38,001 nucleotides of DNA. It comes from Imhoffiella purpurea (GTDB lineage Bacteria; Pseudomonadota; Gammaproteobacteria; Chromatiales; Chromatiaceae). The stretch spans positions 1 to 38,001 of the forward strand of contig NZ_AONC01000066.1 in assembly GCF_000585215.1 (NCBI RefSeq). The letters are read 5' to 3'. The first letter of the stretch is position 1; the number at the start of each line of letters is the position of its first letter. The notes under the pieces are model-generated. The model saw only the letters and a list, made by a program, of their open reading frames with translations. It was not told where the DNA came from and searched no databases. Below are positions 1-8,343 of the stretch, piece after piece. The position numbers and the translations under genes were made by a program.

Positions 1-16
1 GGGGGGGGGGGGGGGG
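1..16. other. Homopolymer G run at sequence edge
   Basis: Sixteen consecutive G residues open the window and sit inside the reading frame of the truncated phosphatase gene, where they would encode a run of prolines on the minus strand. Such a run at the extreme edge of a contig is typical of an assembly or two-colour sequencing artefact. I infer that the true sequence diverges at about position 17. Confidence 0.6.
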
Positions 17-1074
17 AGCCGTGAGCCTTCGCGCGAGAATGGTGCGCTTCCGGCGCCGTCCGCCACCAGGATGAGATCCCAGCCGCTGTCCGGATTCCGG
101 GCGATATGGAAGTCGTCGTCGCGGAAGCTTCCCGCATGCTCGTGCGAGCGGCCGCGCCGGCTGGCGGCGAGGATCCGGTAGTCGTCGCCCTGGATCAGAC
201 GGGAGTCGACATGGGGCTTCGGATAGGGCGCGTCTCTCGGCGGTTCCAGCACCTTCCAGAGGCTCTGGGGATCCGGATTGACGATCAGCAGACACTCGCC
301 CGAATAGGTCTCTTTGCCGTCGAGCGTCCAGCGCAGCGGGATGCGGTAGTCGCCTTGGTGCGCGGGGGTTCCCGATACCTCCCCGCGATCGGGATCGAAG
401 CCGAGCCCGAGCCCTTCGGGCAGCCGGACCTCCACCACGCGCACCGGGGTCCCATCAGGACCGCGTCCTTGCAGCGTCTCGGCATAGGCGACGCCGACCT
501 TGGCGTTCGGCAGACTGAAGCTCGCCCTCGGATCGGGCGGCACGGGATCGGGCGTTCCGGCGGATGGAATGTTGCCGGGCCGCGTTTCCGGTTTGGTGTC
601 GGGGGATGGCCTGGGTGCCGCGTCCGGTTGCGAACCGGTGTCGGAATCGGCCTCTGGCGGGATGGATGGATCCTCCTGATCTGACGGCGGCATCTCTGAT
701 CTCCCCTCGGCGTCGGCATTCGGGATCGGCTTCGCGTCCTGCCCCTCGGGAGGACGCTCAGGCGCGCTCTTGTCCGAGAAGGTGGGTGGAATATGACGTT
801 CGACGGTATCGCCCAAGTCTCCCTGCGGTCTTGGCCTCAGCGGTTTTGTAGGATAGCGGTTCTTCCAGAGCCGTATCAGAGTGTCTACATACTGGTAGCT
901 TGCGTCGAAGACCTCATCGCTGCAGACGAACTCCTCCAATAGCCCCGGCGGCAGACTCGCTCTATCGAAGAAAGGAGCCGAATTACGCTCGAACAATCCC
1001 CAGACCAGGGCCTGGATCCTAGGGGAAAGTCGTCTGCGTTGCTCTGCCGTCGGCAATTGGCTGGAATTACCCAT
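1..1074 (-). CDS. PP2C-family Ser/Thr phosphatase with Ig-like N-terminal part, 3' truncated
   Basis: The frame opens at an ATG at 1074 (MGNSSQLPT) and stays open to the window edge, so the C-terminal part is missing. Residues 1-80 form a helical region of unknown family and about 100-182 are a Pro/Asp/Glu-rich linker. About 185-265 resemble a putative Ig-like (He_PIG type) domain (LPEGLGLGFDP, GEVSGTPAHQGDYRIPL). From about 333 comes the start of a PP2C catalytic domain with the metal-binding motif LILVADGAGS (Asp339). In the family this Asp binds the Mn/Mg pair that dephosphorylates Ser/Thr proteins. The gene begins 5 bases after the stop of the upstream vWA gene, so it is almost certainly the same operon. 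vWA plus PP2C plus kinase is the classical TerY-P triad; the kinase would be off-window. The last residues are affected by the G run. Confidence 0.75.
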   Translation of the reverse strand, partial: MGNSSQLPTAEQRRRLSPRIQALVWGLFERNSAPFFDRASLPPGLLEEFVCSDEVFDASYQYVDTLIRLWKNRYPTKPLRPRPQGDLGDTVERHIPPTFSDKSAPERPPEGQDAKPIPNADAEGRSEMPPSDQEDPSIPPEADSDTGSQPDAAPRPSPDTKPETRPGNIPSAGTPDPVPPDPRASFSLPNAKVGVAYAETLQGRGPDGTPVRVVEVRLPEGLGLGFDPDRGEVSGTPAHQGDYRIPLRWTLDGKETYSGECLLIVNPDPQSLWKVLEPPRDAPYPKPHVDSRLIQGDDYRILAASRRGRSHEHAGSFRDDDFHIARNPDSGWDLILVADGAGSAPFSREGSRLPPPPP

Positions 1075-1079
1075 CCGAG

Positions 1080-2135
1080 CTAGCCTCGACCTCTGCCGAC
1101 CTCGAACCCGCCCTCGTCGGTCGAAGGGTTCGGGGCGAACCCAACCTCGTTTCCGCACCATGGACAAACCGCCTCTCCCGGACCATTGATGCACATCAGC
1201 TTACCGCAGCCGCAGAGGGCGAAGGCGGTCGCATTGCCGCAATGCGGACAGCCGGGCGCTCCGATCAGCTCGGATGTGCTTACCTTGAGGTCGGTCGCAT
1301 CGGCATCCGACCAGTCGAAATAGGATTCGTCGAGCGGATAGCAGCCGGACAGCCTGAAGAGCGAGACCTGGAGCTGGAAGTCGCTGCCCGTCAGATCCTG
1401 ACGCTCGCGCTCGTATTTGATGAGATAGGGCCGCCGCGTCTGCTGACAGCGTCCGACCAGCGTCACACAGGTCTCGTCGGCCAGCGTCCTCGGGGCCTCG
1501 TCGACGATCTTGATGACATCCTTGTCGAGCGATACGGGCACCGGGGCGGTGCCGCCTTCCCCCAGGCTCTTGCTTTGGGCGACCACCGAGGCGCTGATCC
1601 AGTCGATCAGGGTCTTGAAGTCCTCCGGCCTGGTCTCCTCGTAGAGCAGGACCCGATCGGTCAGACGCTTGAGGACGGCGAAATCGACGTCCCGTCCCAT
1701 GCCGATCGCCGTCAGAGTCGCCCGTTTGGCGTACTGGGCGTTCCAGCGCGCGATCGCGGGGCTCGGATCGTCGGTCGGACGACCGTCGGTCAGGAGATAG
1801 ACGATCGGCTTCCAGTCGCCCTTGCGCTCGGGCGTGGTCCTTACCACGGCGGTATCCAGCTCGACCATGAGCGCATCGAGCGCCTCGCCCAGACTGGTGC
1901 CGCCGCCCAGAGGGAGCTTGGGCGGATAGAATGAGACCACCTCGACCAAGGGGACGATGGTCCGGGCGACGCCGGCGAAGGCGATGACCGAGATATGGAC
2001 GGTCTCGAGCGCATGCGGATCGCCGCGCAGCACCCGCACGATGGTCTGGAGCGTCTCCTCCATCCGCCGAAGGTTCTCGCCGACCATCGACTCCGAACAG
2101 TCCAGCAGGAAGAAGACCGGAAGTCTGCGCATCAT
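1080..2135 (-). CDS. TerY-like vWA protein with C-terminal zinc ribbon
   Basis: 351 residues. A vWA domain occupies roughly residues 5-200, with a MIDAS motif D12-C-S14-E-S16, the GGGTSLGEAL threonine loop and LLTDGRPTDD. It should bind a divalent metal and mediate protein-protein contacts. The last 60 residues hold a Cys-rich segment (CPHCGN, then CGCGKLMC, then CPWCG), a zinc-ribbon-like fold that the two upstream paralogues lack. It matches the TerY-C architecture known next to PP2C phosphatases. The start could be either of two adjacent ATGs; a GGGGTGAG stretch precedes the first. It lies 27 bases downstream of another vWA gene and 5 bases upstream of the phosphatase gene, so these are likely co-transcribed. 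It probably scaffolds the phosphatase/kinase pair; this is an inference from the family. Confidence 0.85.
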   Translation of the reverse strand: MMRRLPVFFLLDCSESMVGENLRRMEETLQTIVRVLRGDPHALETVHISVIAFAGVARTIVPLVEVVSFYPPKLPLGGGTSLGEALDALMVELDTAVVRTTPERKGDWKPIVYLLTDGRPTDDPSPAIARWNAQYAKRATLTAIGMGRDVDFAVLKRLTDRVLLYEETRPEDFKTLIDWISASVVAQSKSLGEGGTAPVPVSLDKDVIKIVDEAPRTLADETCVTLVGRCQQTRRPYLIKYERERQDLTGSDFQLQVSLFRLSGCYPLDESYFDWSDADATDLKVSTSELIGAPGCPHCGNATAFALCGCGKLMCINGPGEAVCPWCGNEVGFAPNPSTDEGGFEVGRGRG

Positions 2136-2162
2136 CTCACCCCTCGATTGAAGTCCCTGAAC

Positions 2163-2804
2163 TCAGAGCACCAGCTGGATCTCGGGCGGTGGCGGCGGCA
2201 AGGAGACCGACCCGGCGATGCCGGCGCTGCTCGAGCCGACCGCGACACTGGCCGAGACCCATTTGAAGAAGCCGGAGAAGGCCGCCGCGTCCAGGGTGTC
2301 GAGCGTCACCACCCGGTCCGTGAGCTCGCGCAGGAATTCCTGCTTGGCCTTGGGGCCGGCGGCACAGGCGACGATCGCCCCGAAGCCGAGTTGTTGGACC
2401 TTGGGAATCGCCTGGCGAAAGTCGTGCAGATCCGATGGGCTGCCGTCGGTCATGACGAACAGCAGCGGGCGCCAGTCGCCCTTGGCGTCGGGCGTGCTCT
2501 TCTTGACGTCGCGGGCGACGCACTGGGTCAGCAGTTCCAGCGCCGCACCGAGAAAGGTCGCGCCCGACTGGGGCACCTGGATCTCGTCCAGCTGAACCGC
2601 GTCGAGCGGGGTCAGCGGCAGATACTCGCGCGCCTCGATGTCGAAGGTGATGATGGAGAGATGCACGCTCTCCAGGGCATAGGGATCCTGGCGCAGCGCG
2701 CTGAGCATGGCCTGCATGCCGACATTGACCGAATGGATGGGTTCGCCGCGCATCGACCCCGAGGTGTCGAGCAGGATGTAGACAGGAAGTCTTCTGGCGC
2801 TCAT
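2163..2804 (-). CDS. TerY-like vWA domain protein
   Basis: 213 residues, essentially one vWA domain. It has MIDAS D13-T-S15-G-S17, the SGATFLGAAL threonine loop and FVMTDGSPSD. The N-terminus (RLPVYILLDTSGSM) and length are those of TerY proteins of tellurium-resistance-linked clusters. The ATG at 2804 is preceded by GGAGG at good spacing. The C-terminus ends in a Pro-rich tail (LPPPPPEIQLVL) also found in the upstream paralogue (LPPPPPEVNLVL), which points to a local tandem duplication. It sits as the second of three vWA genes in a minus-strand operon. No transmembrane segment or signal peptide is visible, so it is cytoplasmic. Confidence 0.88.
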   Translation of the reverse strand: MSARRLPVYILLDTSGSMRGEPIHSVNVGMQAMLSALRQDPYALESVHLSIITFDIEAREYLPLTPLDAVQLDEIQVPQSGATFLGAALELLTQCVARDVKKSTPDAKGDWRPLLFVMTDGSPSDLHDFRQAIPKVQQLGFGAIVACAAGPKAKQEFLRELTDRVVTLDTLDAAAFSGFFKWVSASVAVGSSSAGIAGSVSLPPPPPEIQLVL

Positions 2805-2845
2805 GAAACCTCCATCAGCGTGTGTTTCTCAGTCACCGTCTCCCC

Positions 2846-3484
2846 TCACAGCACCAGATTCACCTCGGGCGGAGGCGGCGGAAGGTCGTTGAGTTCGGAG
2901 ACGTCCTTCTTGGTCAGGTCGACCTTCTGGCTGCCGGTGGACACCGAGGCCGAGACCCACTTGAAGAAGGCCTTGATGGTATTGGTATCCGCCGTGTCCA
3001 GCGAGACCACGGCCTCCGTGATCTGCTTGAGCACGGAGGTATCGACGCCCTGTCCGGCCGCGCAGGCGACGACGATGCCGGTGCGGGTGCGTTTGAGCCG
3101 ATCGAGCCCCTTGCGCCAGTCGTCGGTCGGCATGCCGTCGGTCATGATGAAGACCAGCGGCTTCCAGTCGCCCTTGGCATCGGCGGTCGTGCGCGCCACC
3201 TCGGCATCGATCCGCTCGGCCAGCAGGCCCAGCGCCTCGCCGAGCGCCGTCGTTCCGCTCGCCCGAAGCGCCGGGAACTGGAAGCTGGGCAGCTCGGTGA
3301 GGGGCACGATCTGCTTGGCCGAGGTGTCGAAGGTGATGATGGACAGGAACGCGGTTTCCAGCGCATAGGGATCCTGCCGCAGGGTCGAGACCAGCAGCTG
3401 CACGCCGGTCTTCACCGCCTCGATCGGCTCGCCGCTCATCGAGGTCGAGGTGTCGAGCAGCAGATAGACGGGTAATCTTCGCAT
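2846..3484 (-). CDS. TerY-like vWA domain protein
   Basis: 212 residues from the ATG at 3484 (MRRLPVYLLLDTS). A longer in-frame extension exists, but the sequence homologous to the neighbours starts here. MIDAS D11-T-S13-T-S15 and IMTDGMPTDD are present. Closely related to the next gene downstream, including the same Pro-rich C-terminal tail. First of the three vWA genes after the TerD gene; the spacing to the TerD stop is 37 bases. Family knowledge: TerY vWA proteins are metal-dependent adaptor modules working with TerD-type Ca-binding proteins and PP2C/kinase pairs in a stress-responsive, membrane-proximal complex. The exact stress (tellurite, phage, oxidants) cannot be told from sequence. 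Confidence 0.87.
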   Translation of the reverse strand: MRRLPVYLLLDTSTSMSGEPIEAVKTGVQLLVSTLRQDPYALETAFLSIITFDTSAKQIVPLTELPSFQFPALRASGTTALGEALGLLAERIDAEVARTTADAKGDWKPLVFIMTDGMPTDDWRKGLDRLKRTRTGIVVACAAGQGVDTSVLKQITEAVVSLDTADTNTIKAFFKWVSASVSTGSQKVDLTKKDVSELNDLPPPPPEVNLVL

Positions 3485-3521
3485 GTCCCTCTCTCCTAAC
3501 CGATAAGGGGTCGCGCCCGGC

Positions 3522-4100
3522 TCAGGCGACATCGACCCCGAACTGATGGCACAGGGCCGCGAGCCCACCGGAAAAGCCCTGGCCGACCGCCTTGAATTTC
3601 CATTCGTCGCCGCGCCGATAGACCTCGCCGAAGATCATGGCCGTCTCGGTGCTGTAGTCCTCCGAGAGATCGAAGCGGGCGATCTCGTGATCGTCGTCGA
3701 GATTGGCGATCCGGATGAATGCCTCCGAGACCTGGCCGAAATTCTGACCGCGGCTGTCCGCCTCGTGGATGGTCACGCAGACGACGACCCGTTTGATGGA
3801 CGAGGGCAGCTTCGCGAGGTCGATCTTCAGCGCCTCGTCGTCGCCTTCGCCCGCCCCGGTCAGATTGTCGCCCGTGTGCTCGACCGAGCCGCACACCGAC
3901 GTGAGCTGATTGTAGAAAATGAAATCCTCGTCGCGAGCGACCTTGCCGTTCTCGCCGAGCAGAAAGGCGCTGGCATCGAGATCGAAATCGACACCCTCGG
4001 TCTCCCTGGCCTGCCATCCCAGCCCGATGAGGATCCGCACGAGACTCGGATCGGTCCTGGACAGCGAGATATTCGCCCCCTTGATCAAGGTTACAGCCAC
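3522..4100 (-). CDS. terD: TerD family calcium-binding stress protein
   Basis: 192 residues when started at the GTG at 4100 ([15 protein letters not shown]), which has GGGAG about 7 bases upstream and gives the standard TerD length. An upstream in-frame extension has no family similarity and is rejected. The conserved TerD elements are all visible: [12 protein letters not shown], the loop [18 protein letters not shown] that binds Ca, and the C-terminal [20 protein letters not shown]. TerD proteins act in tellurite resistance, colicin/phage tolerance and general chemical stress. It is the first gene of the minus-strand operon TerD-vWA-vWA-vWA-PP2C. A perfect dyad (4132-4154) lies just upstream. 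The name terD is given by family; terA/B/C/E/Z partners are not in the window. Confidence 0.9.
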   Translation of the reverse strand: MAVTLIKGANISLSRTDPSLVRILIGLGWQARETEGVDFDLDASAFLLGENGKVARDEDFIFYNQLTSVCGSVEHTGDNLTGAGEGDDEALKIDLAKLPSSIKRVVVCVTIHEADSRGQNFGQVSEAFIRIANLDDDHEIARFDLSEDYSTETAMIFGEVYRRGDEWKFKAVGQGFSGGLAALCHQFGVDVA

Positions 4101-4131
4101 ATTGCTTCTCCCAAGACGTGAGATCGGAGGT

Positions 4132-4154
4132 GATCGGCGGATATTACGCCGATC
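4132..4154. promoter_or_regulatory. Operator-like dyad upstream of the TerD gene
   Basis: GATCGGCG and CGCCGATC form a perfect 8-base inverted repeat separated by 7 bases, centred about 43 bases upstream of the GTG start of the TerD gene. The AT-rich centre read on the minus strand gives TAATAT, a plausible -10 element, though I see no good -35. A repressor or activator site for the Ter operon is the simplest reading; this is inference. Confidence 0.4.
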
Positions 4155-4242
4155 CTGGACGCCCGCGCTCGATCGAGGCGTGCCTCGGCATGCGAACTCG
4201 CGCACAGCGCCAAGCGGTGACCTCGAGACGGGCGTTTTGTTG

Positions 4243-4267
4243 GTTGGGCCGAGGCACGAGGCCCAAC
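4243..4267. repeat. REP-like palindrome downstream of the radical SAM gene
   Basis: GTTGGGCC and GGCCCAAC form a perfect 8-base stem around a 9-base loop (gaggcacga). Palindromes of the type GTTGGGC...GCCCAAC are common dispersed intergenic repeats in many proteobacteria. No T-run follows on either strand, so an intrinsic terminator is less likely than a REP-type element. The gap 4101-4350 otherwise holds only the dyad upstream of the TerD gene. Confidence 0.45.
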
Positions 4268-4350
4268 ATGACGCCGCATGCCGGGCCTCCTCACATCGGT
4301 CGAATCGACCGCCCGTTTCACGTTTCGGGGTGGCCGTCCGCCATGTGCAT

Positions 4351-6108
4351 TCATCTGGCGAACCCGCTCGAGGCCGCGACGCCGGACACCGGCGAGGCCA
4401 CCTCCAACGCAGCCCCGACCTTCCCCGCTGGCGTCTCCACCGGTGCCGCTGGAACCATCAGCGCCGGATCGTCCGGTCGCGGCATCGCCGCCGCCGCGCG
4501 GGCGCGCTCGACCATGGGCGACATGTGCCGGAACAGCCGGATCCAGCGCACCTGCGCCTCGGCGGTCTCCCAGACGCGCCGCGCCAGGAAGGACATCAGG
4601 GGCTCGCGCGGCATGTCGGGACGCCGCTCGCGGCGCGACTTGACGCGCACGAAGCCGAACTCGAAGGGATGGGCGTCGTCGATGGGATGGGCACCGCGCC
4701 CCACCAGCAGGAAGGGGAAGAGATGGTCCAGGCTGCCGCCGAGGACGGCATGACGGGTGAGGATGCGCTCGCAGTGGGCATCGTCGTAGAAGCTGCGCCA
4801 GGCCTCGTCGTAGAGTCCGTCGAGCACCTGGGTGCTCATGGTGGGATGCGGGGCGATGGAGCGGTAGGAGGTGTAGTGCGAGAGATCGGGATCCAGCTCC
4901 ACCCCGTCGCGCCACATCCTGACGTGGTCCTCGGAGCCCGGCAGCGGGGTGAGCACGTAGAAGTAGGCGAGATCGACCGCCAGCTCCCGCTTGATGGTCT
5001 CGACGTCGCGCCGGATGCTCTCCGGGGTGTCGCCGGGAAAGCCGAGGATGTAGCCGACCATGATCACCACGCCGTGCCGCTTCCAGTTGAGGAAGAGACG
5101 CCGGTAGCGGCGTGCGTCGTTGTGGCCCTTGCCCACGGAGGCGAGCGCCTCGCTATTGATGCTCTCCATGCCGATGAACACCTGGTGACAGCCGGCGCGC
5201 ACCGCCATGGGGATGAAGTCGGGGTCGCGGTCGCTCTGGGCGTCCACCTGGATCATGATGTTGAATGCGAGCCCCTCTTCCTCGCGCAGCCGGATCAGCC
5301 CCTCGAAGATCTCCCGCCAGCGCCGGTTGCGCACCAGGTTGTCGTCGGTGAAGAAGAAGTTGTCTCGCCCGCGCGCCACGCCGCTGCGGATCTGACGAAC
5401 GATGGCCTCGGGGTCGCGGGTCCGCGCCTGGCGGCCGTGGACGTTGATGACCGTACAGAAGCTGCACTTGAAGGGGCAGCCGCGTCCCGCCTCGATGGGA
5501 TCGGCCGGCTTGACCGACACCAGCATCCGGTTCTCGACGGTCGCCGGGAGTCCCCTCGGAATCACCGCCCCGGAGAGGTCCACCAGATCGCCGCCGTAGT
5601 CGTAAACCGGCCTCATTCGCCCGGCATGGGCGTCGCGGATCACCGCGTCCAGGCGCCCCTCGCCCTCGCCGACGAAGAGCGAGATCCCTTCGTCGATCAC
5701 CTGCCGCAGCTCCGGCGGCATCTCCGGCAGCATGCTGTAGGCGCCGGAGACGTGGAAGCCGCCGATCACCGCAGGGATCCCCGCGGCATGGAAACGCCGG
5801 GCGATGTCGGCGCCGCGCGGGAACTGGGCGCTGTGGGCACCGACGATCCCGACTAGGGCTCCGGCGGAGGCGGCCTGGAGCCGGGCGATCAGCTCGGCCA
5901 TGGGCGGCAGCCCGGTGTGGTCGTCGTAGGCCTCGACGCGGATCTCGACCTCGGGACCCAGCACCTGGCGCTCGGCGCAGTCCTCGCCCAGGGCGTTGAG
6001 CACCGAAAGGGCGTTGGAGGGGAGTACGGACCGGCGCCACTGCACCACGTAGCCATCGTCGTCGTAACGCGAGGGCTTGATGAGAAGGAGATGGAATCTG
6101 TCGGTCAT
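4351..6108 (-). CDS. Radical SAM protein with B12-binding-like N-terminal domain
   Basis: 585 residues from the ATG at 6108 ([19 protein letters not shown]). Residues 1-160 look like a Rossmann-type cobalamin-binding domain ([31 protein letters not shown]). The radical SAM core starts with C211-x3-C215-x2-C218 (CPFKCSFC), the [4Fe-4S] ligands that cleave S-adenosylmethionine. [11 protein letters not shown] and [10 protein letters not shown] are typical of this BchE/methyltransferase-like class. About 170 C-terminal residues follow with no family I recognise. The substrate is unknown. The neighbouring desaturase, 113 bases upstream in the same direction, makes a lipid or isoprenoid modification role possible but unproven. 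An upstream in-frame ATG adds 13 residues without family support. Confidence 0.85.
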   Translation of the reverse strand: MTDRFHLLLIKPSRYDDDGYVVQWRRSVLPSNALSVLNALGEDCAERQVLGPEVEIRVEAYDDHTGLPPMAELIARLQAASAGALVGIVGAHSAQFPRGADIARRFHAAGIPAVIGGFHVSGAYSMLPEMPPELRQVIDEGISLFVGEGEGRLDAVIRDAHAGRMRPVYDYGGDLVDLSGAVIPRGLPATVENRMLVSVKPADPIEAGRGCPFKCSFCTVINVHGRQARTRDPEAIVRQIRSGVARGRDNFFFTDDNLVRNRRWREIFEGLIRLREEEGLAFNIMIQVDAQSDRDPDFIPMAVRAGCHQVFIGMESINSEALASVGKGHNDARRYRRLFLNWKRHGVVIMVGYILGFPGDTPESIRRDVETIKRELAVDLAYFYVLTPLPGSEDHVRMWRDGVELDPDLSHYTSYRSIAPHPTMSTQVLDGLYDEAWRSFYDDAHCERILTRHAVLGGSLDHLFPFLLVGRGAHPIDDAHPFEFGFVRVKSRRERRPDMPREPLMSFLARRVWETAEAQVRWIRLFRHMSPMVERARAAAAMPRPDDPALMVPAAPVETPAGKVGAALEVASPVSGVAASSGFAR

Positions 6109-6221
6109 GAGGCGTGGGCGAACTCCGGCAAGGGTGCGACGAGTCACGACGAACCCAGCGCAAGGGCATGGGCTCGTCTCCAGGAGTGTAGGAAGCCCCC
6201 GGACAGGCGTCCAGCCGATGC

Positions 6222-7154
6222 TCAGGGCGAGGCGGGCCGGCGCGGTCCGAGCACCGCCGTCATGAAGGGCACGACGCTTCGGCGGTATTCCGGGTCGCTG
6301 CGCTTGAGCTCCCGGTGCAGCGCCGGCAGGTTGTGGTAGGGCACCCCCGGATACATATGGTGCGCGGTGTGCAGACGCAGGCTCAGTGGCTGCAGGATCT
6401 CGGCGAAGGGGCTTTCGACGGTGAAGCTGTCGACCACGTGGTCCCTGGCACCGCTGGTCTCACGATAGGCGCGCATCTCGTGCTCGAGCGGGATGCGCAG
6501 GATGCCCAGCCACCAGGCGCCTACCTGCACCGCGTACATCAGGGGGATGGTCTCTGGCCACAGCCAGACATAGAGTCCGACCACCACCAGATAGTAGCGG
6601 CTGTAGACGGTCATCTCGCGCCTGTATGCCTGGGGCAGGGCGCTGCCGACCGCGGCCCCCTTCTTGCGCTCCAGATAGCGCTCGATCGCCCCCTCGATGT
6701 CGACCCGCTCTCCAAGACTCGCGGCCAGCATGAAGAGGAAGCTGACGATCGGCATGACGAAGGGCGAGACCAGCAGCACCAGCACCGCCAGTTTCCAGTC
6801 GGTGCGCAGCAGCATGTACTGGGGATCCTGCCTCGTGGAGAAGATGCCGGTCTTGTGGTGGGTCCGATGCGGATCGAAGAAGCGCACCGCCGGCATCATC
6901 ACCACCGCGCCCGCCGTCAGGTTCCAGAGACGGTAGAAGCCTTCGAGCCGGCCGCGGCGATACTGATGGGTGAGCTCGTGGATGAAGGCGCCGGCACGAT
7001 AGAGACAGGCACTGCTCGCGAACAGTGAAAGCGCGAACGCCAGTCCAGTGGTATGGAGACAGAGAACGAAGGCAGCCACGAAGCCCGTCATGGACAGGGT
7101 GAAGTCGCCGTAATAGATCAATGGCCTCAACCGATAATAATGCCTTTCGATCAT
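6222..7154 (-). CDS. Membrane fatty-acid desaturase family protein
   Basis: 310 residues from ATG 7154 (MIERHYYRLRP), chosen because GGAGGA lies 10 bases upstream; an ATG at 7184 with AGGAG is an alternative. The three histidine boxes of the di-iron membrane desaturase/hydroxylase superfamily are visible: H59-ELT-H63, H96-RT-HH100 and H262-TA-HH266. Several hydrophobic stretches (about 15-50, 75-92, 118-145, 195-230) span the inner membrane. The family introduces double bonds or hydroxyls into acyl chains or carotenoids using O2. The exact substrate cannot be read off. It is transcribed towards the radical SAM gene and divergently from the RND adaptor; motifs shared with the MocR operator lie in its leader. 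Confidence 0.85.
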   Translation of the reverse strand: MIERHYYRLRPLIYYGDFTLSMTGFVAAFVLCLHTTGLAFALSLFASSACLYRAGAFIHELTHQYRRGRLEGFYRLWNLTAGAVVMMPAVRFFDPHRTHHKTGIFSTRQDPQYMLLRTDWKLAVLVLLVSPFVMPIVSFLFMLAASLGERVDIEGAIERYLERKKGAAVGSALPQAYRREMTVYSRYYLVVVGLYVWLWPETIPLMYAVQVGAWWLGILRIPLEHEMRAYRETSGARDHVVDSFTVESPFAEILQPLSLRLHTAHHMYPGVPYHNLPALHRELKRSDPEYRRSVVPFMTAVLGPRRPASP

Positions 7155-7172
7155 CGACTGCTGTCCTCCGAA

Positions 7173-7209
7173 TCGAGATGTTTGCATCGGTCTGTCGCTC
7201 CTGTATCGT
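7173..7209. promoter_or_regulatory. Regulatory motifs shared with the MocR operator region
   Basis: Read on the minus strand, the desaturase leader contains CGATACAG, then GCGACAGA, then ATGCAAACAT. The exact octamer CGATACAG and the exact decamer ATGCAAACAT both recur in the intergenic region between the aminotransferase and the MocR gene (12611-12665). Both elements being shared between two short leaders is suggestive of common regulation. It is not proof. Confidence 0.35.
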
Positions 7210-7262
7210 GCCATGGTCCAGCGTATCGAGTAAGCCTTTCGCGAGCGAGATCTGACGCCGAG

Positions 7263-8324
7263 ATGCCGCCCTCATCCTCTCCATCCCATTTCCCCGGGTC
7301 GGCCCGGCATGGGGGGCCTGCGCGCCCCCCGGTCTATCGCCTGCTCCTCGCATGGGGGCTCGTCGCCGCCCTGATCCCGGCATTCGCCGGCGCCGCCGAG
7401 GAGGAGGCCCTAGCGGCGCGCCCATCCTCTCGCTTCATCGAGCTGACCGCCTTCACCCGCCCCCGTGCCCGTCTGCCCCTGGTTGCCGAGATGGCGGGCC
7501 GGGTCGAGGCCGTGCTCCAGGACATCGGCGATCCGGTCGGCGAGGACGGGCTCTTCGCCCGTCTCGACGCGACCTTCCTGAAGCTGGAGCTGGAGGAGAA
7601 CGGCGTCGAGCAGGCCCGGCTGCGCGATCAGATCGCCTACGACCAACGCGAGGTCGAGCGCAACCGTGAGCTGGCGCGCAAGAACAATGTCGCTGCCGCG
7701 CAGCTCGACGAGGCCCGGCAAACGCTGCGTAACGACACCCAGGCCCTGCGTCGGCTCGAGGTCCAGGCCCGCGTACTCGCCGAGAAGATCTCCCGCACCC
7801 AGATCCGCGCCCCGTCCGGCTGGCGCCTGATCGAGCGCCTGATCGAGCCGGGCCAATGGGTCGGCGACGGCGAGCGGCTCGGCGAGGCGGCCGATTTCTC
7901 CATACTGCTGCTGCCATTCTCCCTGACGCCGGAACAGCTCGTCGCCCTGCGGGAGACGGGCGAGACCTTGAGCGTCGAGATCCCCGAGCTCGGCGTCCAG
8001 GTTCCTGCCGCCATCTATCGGGTCAACCCCGCCCTGGACGAGGCGACGCGCAAGATCGACGTGGACCTGCGTCTGCAGACGGCCATCGAGCCCCAGCGCG
8101 GAGGTCTGCGCGCGGAGCTGCGCCTGCAGCTGCCGGATCCCGAGAATCTGCTGATTCCAGCCGCGGCCGTGCATCGCGGGTTCGAGGAGAGCTGGGTGCA
8201 GCCGCTGAACGGCGAGCCCCTGGTCGTCACCATTCTCGGCGGCGAGCGGATCGAGGGTCGGGAATGGCTGCGCGCGCGCGCCCCCGGTCTCGAACCGGGC
8301 GATCCGCTGCGTCCGCGCGAATGA
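7263..8324 (+). CDS. RND efflux periplasmic adaptor (HlyD/AcrA-like)
   Basis: 353 residues from ATG 7263 (MPPSSSPSHF). A hydrophobic signal segment at about 25-45 (RLLLAWGLVAALIPAFAGA) would export it. A lipoyl-like half motif (AEMAGRVEAVLQDIGDPVGEDGLFARLD), a central helical hairpin (about 95-170, rich in Glu/Arg/Leu), the second half (TQIRAPSGWRLIERLIEPGQWVGDGERL) and a beta-barrel follow in the usual membrane-fusion order. It links the inner-membrane RND pump to an outer-membrane channel. The pump gene starts 19 bases after its stop, so the two form an operon. The start is uncertain: the ribosome site is weak and in-frame sequence extends upstream. Substrate unknown. Confidence 0.85.
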   Translation: MPPSSSPSHFPGSARHGGPARPPVYRLLLAWGLVAALIPAFAGAAEEEALAARPSSRFIELTAFTRPRARLPLVAEMAGRVEAVLQDIGDPVGEDGLFARLDATFLKLELEENGVEQARLRDQIAYDQREVERNRELARKNNVAAAQLDEARQTLRNDTQALRRLEVQARVLAEKISRTQIRAPSGWRLIERLIEPGQWVGDGERLGEAADFSILLLPFSLTPEQLVALRETGETLSVEIPELGVQVPAAIYRVNPALDEATRKIDVDLRLQTAIEPQRGGLRAELRLQLPDPENLLIPAAAVHRGFEESWVQPLNGEPLVVTILGGERIEGREWLRARAPGLEPGDPLRPRE

Positions 8325-8343
8325 GCGCGAGCCTCCGCCGCCG

